A DNA stretch of 7,846 bases from JBFMFE01 sp040752295 (GTDB taxonomy: Bacteria; UBP15; UBA6099; JBFMBQ01): the NCBI GenBank assembly GCA_040752295.1, contig JBFMFE010000146.1, positions 1-7,846 on the forward strand, read 5' to 3'. Under the pieces are notes generated by a model that searched no databases, was not told the origin of the DNA, and was given only the letters and a program-made list of their open reading frames with translations. The position numbers were made by a program, and so were the translations under genes. Within the stretch, counting starts at the first letter, position 1. The number at the start of each line of letters is the position of its first letter. Below, piece after piece: positions 1 through 5,383 of this stretch.

Positions 1-1424
1 AAATACTGAACATGCCCCCGGACGAGCGGGATTACGCCCTTGCAGGGATTGACCCGGACGTGGTGAAACTCATGAGGTCGGTCACCGCGCGCGAAGCCTC
101 GGAAATAAGAAAGGAGCTGAAAAGCTTCAAAGGCAAAATCGTCGTGGTCGGGCGCACTGCCGTCGGCACAGAGGACCTCAACCCCACGCCGCTCGAACCG
201 CGATACCCCATCCTCGGGCTGCACGCGAACATGATCAACACCATAATCGAGCGCGCTTTCATACGCCGGACGCCGGTCGTCATCGTGGCTGCGCTCTTCT
301 TCGCCCTCGCCGTTTCCCTCGGCTTCGTCGGCGGGACGGTTCACCACGCCTCCTCGTTCGTGACCGGCGCGATAAATTTCTCCATCATGATCGCCACCGC
401 CGCCGTCTTCCTCGCCGTCTGCTTCGCGCTCTTCATCTGGCGCTTCATTGACCTCCCGCTTCTCACCCCCATGATCCTGATCGTCCTCACGTTCCTTCTC
501 GTGTTCCTGTACCGGTTCCTCACCGAGGAGCAGGAAAAGAAGAAAATGAAGGGGATGTTTTCGACGTACGTCAACCGCGAGGTCGTCGAAAGCCTCATAG
601 AAGACCCGGACAAGCTGAAACTCGGCGGCGAATGGATGGACTGCACGGTGTTCTTCTCCGACGTCGCCGGGTTCACCACCATCTCGGAAAGCATGCCCCC
701 GGAAGACCTCGTCGAGCTTCTCAACGAGTACCTCACCGCGATGACCGACATCATATTCCAGTACGGGGGGACGCTCGACAAGTACGTCGGGGACGCCATC
801 GTCGCCGTCTACGGCGCGCCGGTGCCCTTCGACGACCACGCCGTCAGGGCGTGCCTCGCCACGCTCGACATGCAGAAGAAGCTCGCCGAAATGCGCGCCG
901 CGTGGCGCGAGCAGGGAAAGGTCGAACTCACCGCCAGATGCGGCATCAACACCGGCGCCATGATCGCCGGCAACATGGGTTCCGCCACGCGCTTCAACTA
1001 CACGGTCATGGGCAGGAACGTCGAGTTCGGCGAGCACCTCGAAAGCGGCGGCAAGAAATGGGGCTCGACCATCTCCATAAGCGAGACGACGCGCGAAAAG
1101 GCGAAAGACCACGTGATCACCCGCTGGCTCGACGTTGACCTCCTCGAGGGAAAACCCGTGAAGATTTTCGAGCTTCTCGCCAGAAGCTCCGACGGACTGC
1201 CCGAAAACGTGAAAAAAGGCGTCGAGACCTACGAGGAGGGACTGAAGCTGTACTTCATGAAAAAGTGGGACGAGGCGATCGCCAGATTCAACGAGGTCTT
1301 CGAGCACGTCCCGGGCGACGGTCCGGCGAAAAAGGCGCTCCAGCGGTGCGAAGAAGCCAGATCGAACGCCCCCGGCGCCGAATTCGACGTGTGCGCCGCG
1401 CACGCCCTCGGGGGCGGCGCCTGA
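1..1424 (+). CDS. CHASE2-type membrane class III adenylate/guanylate cyclase, 5'-truncated by window edge
   Basis: The reading frame is open to the left edge, so the ATG at 12 is probably internal; residues are numbered from it. Residues ~38-80 match the end of a CHASE2 extracytoplasmic sensor (GKIVVVG, then LNPTPL and HANMINTI). Three membrane segments follow (~88-108, ~121-145, ~148-169), then a cytoplasmic class III cyclase domain (~180-392). Both metal-binding aspartates are visible, D217 in FFSDVAGFT and D261 in KYVGDAIVAVYG. K257 and T331 (NYTVMG) fit the Lys/Thr pair of bacterial adenylate cyclases. The transition-state Asn and Arg of the usual VNLAARLE motif are replaced by E338 and H342 (VEFGEHLE). 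Residues ~401-450 resemble a TPR unit, as often found after such cyclases. The architecture implies a sensor making cAMP or cGMP. Family assignment is firm, but catalytic competence is doubtful. Confidence 0.93.
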   Translation, partial: ILNMPPDERDYALAGIDPDVVKLMRSVTAREASEIRKELKSFKGKIVVVGRTAVGTEDLNPTPLEPRYPILGLHANMINTIIERAFIRRTPVVIVAALFFALAVSLGFVGGTVHHASSFVTGAINFSIMIATAAVFLAVCFALFIWRFIDLPLLTPMILIVLTFLLVFLYRFLTEEQEKKKMKGMFSTYVNREVVESLIEDPDKLKLGGEWMDCTVFFSDVAGFTTISESMPPEDLVELLNEYLTAMTDIIFQYGGTLDKYVGDAIVAVYGAPVPFDDHAVRACLATLDMQKKLAEMRAAWREQGKVELTARCGINTGAMIAGNMGSATRFNYTVMGRNVEFGEHLESGGKKWGSTISISETTREKAKDHVITRWLDVDLLEGKPVKIFELLARSSDGLPENVKKGVETYEEGLKLYFMKKWDEAIARFNEVFEHVPGDGPAKKALQRCEEARSNAPGAEFDVCAAHALGGGA

Positions 1425-1636
1425 CACCCCGCACGCGAAAAACGCTTTTGTTAAGCCGTTTCTCAAAACGCCAAAGAGCGAATAATCTGAAAATGGGACT
1501 CTTTGCGCAGGAATCAGTTTTCCATTCGCGAACGACGCGCCCGTTCGGATTGTCTCCAGCTATAATCAGGAAATAGCGTCAATCGTGATGGACTCGACCG
1601 GCAGCCACGAGCGGTGCGCGTCGAATGCATGGAGGA

Positions 1637-1665
1637 TTGACGCGGCGCGGGAATTATGGCATAAT
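1637..1665 (+). promoter_or_regulatory. Predicted sigma70 promoter of the toxin-antitoxin genes
   Basis: A -35 box TTGACG (1637-1642) and a -10 box CATAAT (1660-1665) are separated by exactly 17 bases, which is close to consensus. The expected transcript would start near 1672, about 30 bases before the antitoxin ATG at 1704. Its -10 box lies inside the inverted repeat described separately. Predicted by eye only. Confidence 0.6.
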
Positions 1666-1667
1666 TC
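1651..1667. promoter_or_regulatory. Perfect inverted repeat overlapping the -10 box: likely antitoxin operator
   Basis: GAATTAT-GGC-ATAATTC is a perfect 7-base inverted repeat with a 3-base centre. It covers the predicted -10 box just upstream of the antitoxin gene. Phd/YefM-type antitoxins usually repress their own promoter by binding such palindromes, alone or with toxin, so autoregulation is the natural reading. The repeat is seen directly; its role is inferred. Confidence 0.6.
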
Positions 1668-1703
1668 AAATGAGAATCACTTCAAAACCTTACGGAGACG
1701 AAA

Positions 1704-1901
1704 ATGAACACAATTACCATCAAAAGCGAAAAACCAATCGTGGCGATTCCGCTGGAAGATTACGAGAGCATGAAAGAAACCATAGAACTTCTGTCGGCAA
1801 ACCCCGGTCTGGCTGATGAATTGAGAAAGGAGAGGAGGAAAATAAAAAAGGGGCATTTTATCGCCCTTTCCGATTTTAAGAAGAAATACGGGGTCAAATA
1901 G
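1704..1901 (+). CDS. Phd/YefM-like type II antitoxin
   Basis: This 65-residue protein begins with a short beta-rich segment (ITIKSEKPIVAIPLEDYESM) typical of Phd/YefM-like antitoxins. A helical middle (~20-48) and a basic, probably toxin-wrapping tail (~41-65) follow. A good Shine-Dalgarno (GGAG, 1694-1697) lies six bases before the ATG, which fixes the start. Its stop codon TAG shares its last base with the GTG start of the next gene, so the two should be translationally coupled as in type II toxin-antitoxin operons. The inferred role is to neutralise the adjacent RelE/ParE-like protein and repress the operon through the upstream inverted repeat. Family assignment rests on the N-terminal pattern, size and context; a different small antitoxin fold is possible. 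Confidence 0.72.
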   Translation: MNTITIKSEKPIVAIPLEDYESMKETIELLSANPGLADELRKERRKIKKGHFIALSDFKKKYGVK

Positions 1902-2149
1902 TGTACAGGGTCCTCCTTTCACGAAGCGCTGAAAAGCTCCTGACCGGGATTCAAAAGAAAAACAAGAGGCTTTTCAGCGGAATCATTCGAGCGATAGGCA
2001 TGATTTCGGAGAACCCTTATTGCGCGAAGCCGCTGATGGGAAATCTGACGGGATATTATGAAAAAGCGATAAACGATTATCTCGATTACGTACGTAATGA
2101 ATCCATTACGCCGTCCCCATTCCCGTTGAGGAAATTGATGAATTTTTAA
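1901..2149 (+). CDS. RelE/ParE-like toxin, C-terminus aberrant (possibly a decayed gene)
   Basis: The GTG start at 1901 overlaps the antitoxin stop by one base and has no strong Shine-Dalgarno, consistent with translational coupling. Residues 1-60 follow the RelE/ParE pattern: an opening strand (YRVLLSRSAEKLL), a helical hairpin rich in lysine (~17-37), ENP at 37-39 and then KPLMGNLTGYYEKAINDY. In the family this is normally followed by R-(I/L)-x-Y and two or more strands holding the basic active-site or gyrase-contact residues. Here the sequence becomes LDYVRNESITPSPFPLRKL and stops at 82 residues, with no recognisable final strands. This suggests a frameshift, deletion or fusion near 2080-2100. 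Full-length members are mRNA interferases (RelE) or gyrase poisons (ParE), and the sequence does not show which. The toxin may be inactive. Confidence 0.68.
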   Translation: MYRVLLSRSAEKLLTGIQKKNKRLFSGIIRAIGMISENPYCAKPLMGNLTGYYEKAINDYLDYVRNESITPSPFPLRKLMNF

Positions 2150-2174
2150 GGGATACGTCTCCCGAAGGAAATTT

Positions 2175-2555
2175 ATGGCGAAAGGCCATAAGGAATGGTT
2201 CAGACAGGCGGATTACGATATAGGCGCCGCTCAAATCATGTTCGACGGCGGAAGATATATTTACGCCGTTTTCATGTGCCATCTGTCCATCGAGAAAGCA
2301 TTGAAGGGGCATTTCTTAAAAAAACATGGGAAACAACCGCCGAAAACACATAATCTCATGTATCTTATACGGGAGTCGGAAATCGAATTTACGGAGAACA
2401 TGAAGGAATTCATCGCTAAGCTCAATCGGGAAAGTATAGTGACCCGGTACCCTGATGACATACGAAGGATATCAAAAAATTATAACAGGAAAGCAACCGT
2501 TGAAATAATTTCAAAAAGCAAAGAGGCGCTCGAATGGCTTCGAAAAAATTTATGA
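2175..2555 (+). CDS. HEPN domain protein (PF05168-like), partner of the MNT protein
   Basis: This 126-residue all-helical protein fits the HEPN family. It has W8 with QADYD (11-15), a helix with YAVFMCHLSIEKALKG (30-45), then the turn QPPKTHNLMYL (54-64) that marks PF05168 members, then RYPDD (91-95) and a C-terminal helix ending in a leucine- and lysine-rich segment. A Shine-Dalgarno AAGGA (2165-2169) lies five bases before the ATG. The next gene overlaps its end and encodes a minimal nucleotidyltransferase, the classic HEPN-MNT pairing. In studied pairs the HEPN protein is an RNase toxin and the MNT an AMP-transferring antitoxin. No arginine here is followed by a histidine at the spacing of the RX4-6H RNase motif, so the RNase role is uncertain. 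PF05168 proteins can also be non-toxic partners of nucleotidyltransferases. Confidence 0.88.
   Translation: MAKGHKEWFRQADYDIGAAQIMFDGGRYIYAVFMCHLSIEKALKGHFLKKHGKQPPKTHNLMYLIRESEIEFTENMKEFIAKLNRESIVTRYPDDIRRISKNYNRKATVEIISKSKEALEWLRKNL
2522..2526 (+). promoter_or_regulatory. Shine-Dalgarno favouring the upstream start of the MNT gene
   Basis: AGAGG ends seven bases before the ATG at 2534. The alternative in-frame ATG at 2552 would form an ATGA overlap with the HEPN stop but has only an A-rich stretch in front of it. The upstream start is therefore preferred; the downstream one would shorten the protein by six residues. Confidence 0.5.
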
Positions 2556-2866
2556 ATGCGATTCGATACCTGCGCGAGCGGGTGGAAGCAAACGGTGTAC
2601 ACGTTGACCGCATGGTCCTCTTCGGCTCACACGCGAAAGGAAAAGCGGCTGATGAAAGCGATATTGACGTCGTCATCATATCCGAGGATTTCCGGCGAAA
2701 GAATCGCTTCAAACGCACCGAAATGACGTGGCGCGCGGAATGGGAAACGATTAAGAAATTCAGGGTCCCGTTCGACATCGTTACAATGACCCCGGAAGAA
2801 TTTGACAGGGGCGACACCATTATCGCGGACTACGCGCGCGAAGGAAAAGTCGTCTACGCGGCATGA
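2534..2866 (+). CDS. Minimal nucleotidyltransferase (MNT), putative antitoxin of the HEPN pair
   Basis: This 110-residue protein has the size and fold pattern of minimal nucleotidyltransferases of the pol-beta superfamily. The signature GS-x10-DxD is complete: G31-S32 (LFGSHAKG), D43 and D45 (ESDIDVVI), with a third acidic residue D81 in FDIVTM. The metal-binding and nucleotide-transfer site therefore looks intact. The gene overlaps the end of the HEPN gene by 22 bases, so the two are made together. In characterised HEPN-MNT pairs, the MNT transfers AMP to a tyrosine of the HEPN toxin and silences it. That role here is inferred from the family and the pairing. The base composition is AT-richer than the flanking genes, consistent with a transferred module. 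Confidence 0.88.
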   Translation: MASKKFMNAIRYLRERVEANGVHVDRMVLFGSHAKGKAADESDIDVVIISEDFRRKNRFKRTEMTWRAEWETIKKFRVPFDIVTMTPEEFDRGDTIIADYAREGKVVYAA

Positions 2867-2899
2867 TGCTTCTGATGTTGAAAATATACCCCGTTCGCG

Positions 2900-4909
2900 C
2901 TATTCGCCCTCCAGCTCTTTCAGGTAAGTGTCCGCCGCGCGGAGCTCTCCGAGTTCCTGATATATCCGCGCCAGCATGAACGTCCGCGTCGTGCGCATGG
3001 CGTCCGGGACCCCTTCCTCGGATTTCAGTGCCGTGAGAGCCTTCACGAACTCGCCCGTCGCGTCGCCGTACCGCCCCTCCGCCCTGTAAACGAGTCCGAG
3101 GAGAAAGTGAGAGCGCGCGCTGCGCGGATCGAGCGCCGACGCCCGCGAGAGAAATTCCTCCGCGCGGAACGTCTCCCGGTTCCTGTAGAAGTTCTCCCCG
3201 ATGTCCGTGAAATAGACGGCGACGACCGAGGCCGCGCGCGGGTCTGCGACCAGCGCCCCCGCGCCGGGCGCGAGCGTTTCACCCACGTCGAACACCGCCG
3301 GTTCGCCGGTCTGAAGCCGGAACGCGAGGCGCTCGGGCATGAACGACGCGCGCCCAAGCTGCCCGCTCGTCGTGAACTGGGCGACCGACGTGAAATAAAC
3401 AGGCAGCGTCCGCCCGTTCTTGACGGCGATCATCTCCGTCAGGATGAGCTGCGCCGTCTCGCCGGCGCGCTTTTTCACCGCCGGGTGAGGTGCTTCACCC
3501 CCGACGATCCCCGACAGAACCTGCTCGATCAACGCCCCGTAATCGCTCTCGGACGGGAATACGACCTCTTCCCCGTACTCGCGCCTCACCGACGCGCGGT
3601 ACCCTTTCCTCGGGAAGGAGAGGGGGTAGAGGAGTTTCACGTCGGGACGGATTCGCTCGAGGCGGTGCGCCGCGCCGAGGACGACAAGCGGGTCCGCTTC
3701 CGACACGGCGAACAGAATCGAGTCCCGCGGCAGGCTGGTCAGCACCTCGCGGGCGTAGCGCCCCGATTGATCGCTCGCGCGCAGAACGAGCGGGGCGGGG
3801 CGCTCCAGCGGGAAGGTGAAGGGGACCAGGACGGCGGCTGCCCATAGGAGATGCGGCGCGGCGCGGATGAGCCGCGCGGGGCGCCGTGCGGACGACGTCA
3901 GCGTTTTGTGAAGGCAGTCGGCGCCGAACGCGCCCGCCGTGAAGACCAGCGTCCACGTCATCAGCAGCCACAGCCCCGCGTCCCTGTGGGGCGAGAGCGC
4001 TAAAAGAACCGCAAGCACCGGCACGAATGCGACCGCCGTCAGCGCGGGTAACGGCACGGGTCTCGCGAGGAGAATGAACGGAAGAAGGATCATCACCGGG
4101 ATATACACTCCCGCCGCGTCGTCGGCGAAACCGAAGATGAATTTTTTCAGCGCGGCTGGCGAGGCGAGCAGTTCCGGCGCCTCCCTCAGCGCCCCCGGCT
4201 CGGACGTGACGACAGCCGCGGACAGGGGCGTGTCCCACCTGAGCGGCGCGGGCGGGCGCAGGGCGGTGAAGATGAGCGCGGCGCACGCGACGGCGGAAAG
4301 AAGAATGATGAGCGCGGCGGCGCGGTTTGCCGCCGCACCCGTGCGGCGCGCCGGCTGCGGCAGATCGAAGAGGGCGAGCGTCAGCGCGAACAGCGCGGGC
4401 GCGGCGTGAATCCCGGCGCACAACAAAACGAACAGCGCGGAAAAAAGGTGTCCCCTCGGCGAACTGTCCCCGGCGCGGCACATGGCGGCGGCGAAGAGCA
4501 TGAACACGAACGCCTCGACGCCCGCATCCGCGGAGATTTCCCAGAAGCGCGGAACGGTGAAAACGAGCAGGACGGGCGTCAGGGCGAGCCGTGCGGCGAG
4601 TCCCCTGCGGACAAGCGCGGCGAATATCAGCGCCGCGCCCGCGGCGCAGGAGACCGCCGACAGAACGTTAACGCCGAAAACCGGCGAATTTACGGGTAAA
4701 AAGCCGGACAGCCTCGCGAGCTGGAGGTAAAGCGGACAGCCCGGCAGCGACGTTGGACGGAGGCTCAGCGCGCCGTGCGCCGCCTCGCCGCCGTCGCCCC
4801 AGCCCGTGAATTCACGGACGCCGGCGAGGGCGGCGCCGCACGCCAGGATGAAAACCGCCGCCGCAACCCTCCACCTCGTGTCGCCCCCGCCGCGTCCGTC
4901 TTCCGTCAT
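2900..4909 (-). CDS. DUF2723/TMEM260-like polytopic membrane protein with C-terminal TPRs
   Basis: This 669-residue protein has about ten hydrophobic membrane segments in residues ~14-370 and a soluble C-terminal part. The N-terminal family pattern is recognisable: D39-x-G-E42 in the first loop, then LPGCPLY (55-61) where the family usually has HPPGYPLY, then VNVLSA (80-85). A second family pattern, SILFAVSEADPLVVL followed by IRPDVKLLYPL (420-430), lies in the soluble part. Residues ~583-667 form TPR-like helices (LDPRSARSHFLLGLVYRAEG and onward). The human relative TMEM260 is a protein O-mannosyltransferase with a GT-C fold; bacterial members are mostly uncharacterised, so a role in glycosylating exported proteins is only an inference. 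The start overlaps the stop of the upstream PLDc_N-like gene as ATGA, implying translational coupling. It converges with the MNT gene. Confidence 0.8.
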   Translation of the reverse strand: MTEDGRGGGDTRWRVAAAVFILACGAALAGVREFTGWGDGGEAAHGALSLRPTSLPGCPLYLQLARLSGFLPVNSPVFGVNVLSAVSCAAGAALIFAALVRRGLAARLALTPVLLVFTVPRFWEISADAGVEAFVFMLFAAAMCRAGDSSPRGHLFSALFVLLCAGIHAAPALFALTLALFDLPQPARRTGAAANRAAALIILLSAVACAALIFTALRPPAPLRWDTPLSAAVVTSEPGALREAPELLASPAALKKFIFGFADDAAGVYIPVMILLPFILLARPVPLPALTAVAFVPVLAVLLALSPHRDAGLWLLMTWTLVFTAGAFGADCLHKTLTSSARRPARLIRAAPHLLWAAAVLVPFTFPLERPAPLVLRASDQSGRYAREVLTSLPRDSILFAVSEADPLVVLGAAHRLERIRPDVKLLYPLSFPRKGYRASVRREYGEEVVFPSESDYGALIEQVLSGIVGGEAPHPAVKKRAGETAQLILTEMIAVKNGRTLPVYFTSVAQFTTSGQLGRASFMPERLAFRLQTGEPAVFDVGETLAPGAGALVADPRAASVVAVYFTDIGENFYRNRETFRAEEFLSRASALDPRSARSHFLLGLVYRAEGRYGDATGEFVKALTALKSEEGVPDAMRTTRTFMLARIYQELGELRAADTYLKELEGE

Positions 4910-5148
4910 TGTTCAGGCATCACTATGCGGGCTTTTCGCTTGTACATCTCCCTGCCCAGCCCGCGGTAAAGTATCAGCCCCACGATTGGCACCAGGAGCG
5001 CGATGAACCATACTATCTTGTCGAGCGCGGTGAAGTCGCGCCGCCGGACGCAGTGAACGACGTGGGTTATCCACACCGCGAGGAAGGCGAGCGCGGACAG
5101 CGCGGCGGCGGCTGCGGCTGCCTTTTCGTACGGACTCGTTTCATTCAT
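4906..5148 (-). CDS. Small PLDc_N-like two-helix membrane protein
   Basis: This 80-residue protein has two membrane helices (~11-33 and ~45-63). Its second part, KIVWFIALLVPIVGLILYRG, fits the PLDc_N pattern (W, then P-x-x-G-x-x-x-Y) found at the N-terminus of cardiolipin synthases and in many stand-alone small membrane proteins. A basic tail (REMYKRKAR) follows, probably cytoplasmic. The frame extends upstream to 5292, but the arginine-rich extension looks non-coding. The ATG at 5148 gives the normal PLDc_N size and has a weak AGAG in front of it. No phospholipase catalytic domain is present, so it is not an enzyme on its own. Its last four bases overlap the DUF2723 gene, suggesting one operon. 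The function is unknown. Confidence 0.75.
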   Translation of the reverse strand: MNETSPYEKAAAAAAALSALAFLAVWITHVVHCVRRRDFTALDKIVWFIALLVPIVGLILYRGLGREMYKRKARIVMPEQ

Positions 5149-5199
5149 CGGCTCTTGACGACATTTTACACCGATCGACAGCCGCGGGAAACCGGAGTG

Positions 5200-5214
5200 A
5201 ATCAGCCGCTGATT
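5200..5214. promoter_or_regulatory. Inverted repeat in the divergent intergenic region: possible operator
   Basis: AATCAG-CCG-CTGATT is a perfect 6-base inverted repeat with a 3-base centre. It lies between the minus-strand PLDc_N gene (start at 5148) and the plus-strand promoter at 5274-5302. It could bind a dimeric regulator of the minus-strand operon. Arms this short can occur by chance and no second copy was seen, so this is tentative. Confidence 0.3.
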
Positions 5215-5273
5215 ACGCGGTTGAACTCCCCGCCCCGACGGCGCTTGCAGCCCGTACGAACGCGCGCCGCGTT

Positions 5274-5302
5274 TTGACCGCCTCCGGCGCATGTGTTAAT
5301 AT
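5274..5302 (+). promoter_or_regulatory. Predicted sigma70 promoter (extended -10) of glpK and the enoyl-CoA hydratase gene
   Basis: The -35 box TTGACC (5274-5279) and -10 box TAATAT (5297-5302) are spaced by 17 bases. A TG at 5294-5295, one base before the -10 box, makes an extended -10. This AT-rich patch stands out in otherwise GC-rich sequence. Transcription would start near 5309, giving a leader of about 75 bases before the glpK ATG. Confidence 0.6.
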
Positions 5303-5323
5303 TTCCCCGCCGTCCGGGAGGTT

Positions 5324-5342
5324 CGTCCGCGTCGCGCGGACG
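5324..5342 (+). promoter_or_regulatory. Hairpin in the glpK leader (8-base stem, 3-base loop)
   Basis: CGTCCGCG (5324-5331) and CGCGGACG (5335-5342) are perfectly complementary around the loop TCG. The hairpin lies about 15 bases after the predicted transcript start. There is no T-run after it, so it is not a simple intrinsic terminator. Its last three bases are shared with a second possible stem at 5340-5369. Confidence 0.4.
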
Positions 5343-5369
5343 TTCGCGCCGGGCGGAAAACCCGAACGT
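5340..5369 (+). promoter_or_regulatory. Second, competing stem in the glpK leader
   Basis: ACGTTCG (5340-5346) can pair with CGAACGT (5363-5369), a 7-base stem around a 16-base loop that ends just before the GGGAG Shine-Dalgarno (5374-5378). Bases 5340-5342 also belong to the 5324-5342 hairpin, so both stems cannot fully form together. Whether this is a real switch or GC-rich coincidence cannot be decided from one sequence. Confidence 0.3.
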
Positions 5370-5383
5370 GAGCGGGAGCAGGG

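Larger units (their letters stand above)
1637..2880. other. AT-richer accessory island with two toxin-antitoxin-like pairs
   Basis: The stretch holding the four small genes is visibly AT-richer than its neighbours. Sample counts give 20 of 60 G+C at 2041-2100 and 23 of 60 at 2341-2400, against 42 of 60 at 5821-5880 in glpK. Two unrelated two-gene modules lie head to tail between chromosomal genes. I see no transposase, integrase, direct repeat or tRNA, so the borders and the mode of entry are unknown. Acquisition by transfer is an inference from composition and gene type. Confidence 0.6.

Noticed and set aside
1472..1505. Inverted repeat CAAAGAG / CTCTTTG after the cyclase gene, as a terminator
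   Set aside because: The loop is 20 bases and no T-run follows, so it does not have the form of an intrinsic terminator.
1529..1547. Stem CGAACG / CGTTCG in the gap after the cyclase gene
   Set aside because: It is only six base pairs with a seven-base loop and no T-run; chance occurrence is likely.
1561..1566. Perfect TATAAT as a second promoter upstream of the TA operon
   Set aside because: No acceptable -35 box lies 16-18 bases upstream, and the 1637-1665 promoter is better and closer to the gene.
1588..1707. 39-codon frame starting at ATG 1588 and overlapping the antitoxin start
   Set aside because: It runs through the promoter and operator, has no Shine-Dalgarno, and its sequence resembles no family I know.
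1425..2900. CRISPR array, transposon ends or attachment sites bounding the island
   Set aside because: No regularly spaced repeats, terminal inverted repeats, target duplications or tRNA fragments could be found by eye.
3495..4481. Long arginine-rich frames overlapping the DUF2723 gene and other GC-rich genes
   Set aside because: Their composition is that of out-of-frame shadows of real genes, with no recognisable domain.
5163..5168. TAAAAT on the minus strand as -10 box of the PLDc_N/DUF2723 operon
   Set aside because: No reasonable -35 hexamer occurs at 16-18 bases; kept only as a weak possibility.
5149..5292. N-terminal extension of the PLDc_N-like protein
   Set aside because: The extra 48 residues are arginine-rich and unlike the family; the start at 5148 gives the normal length.
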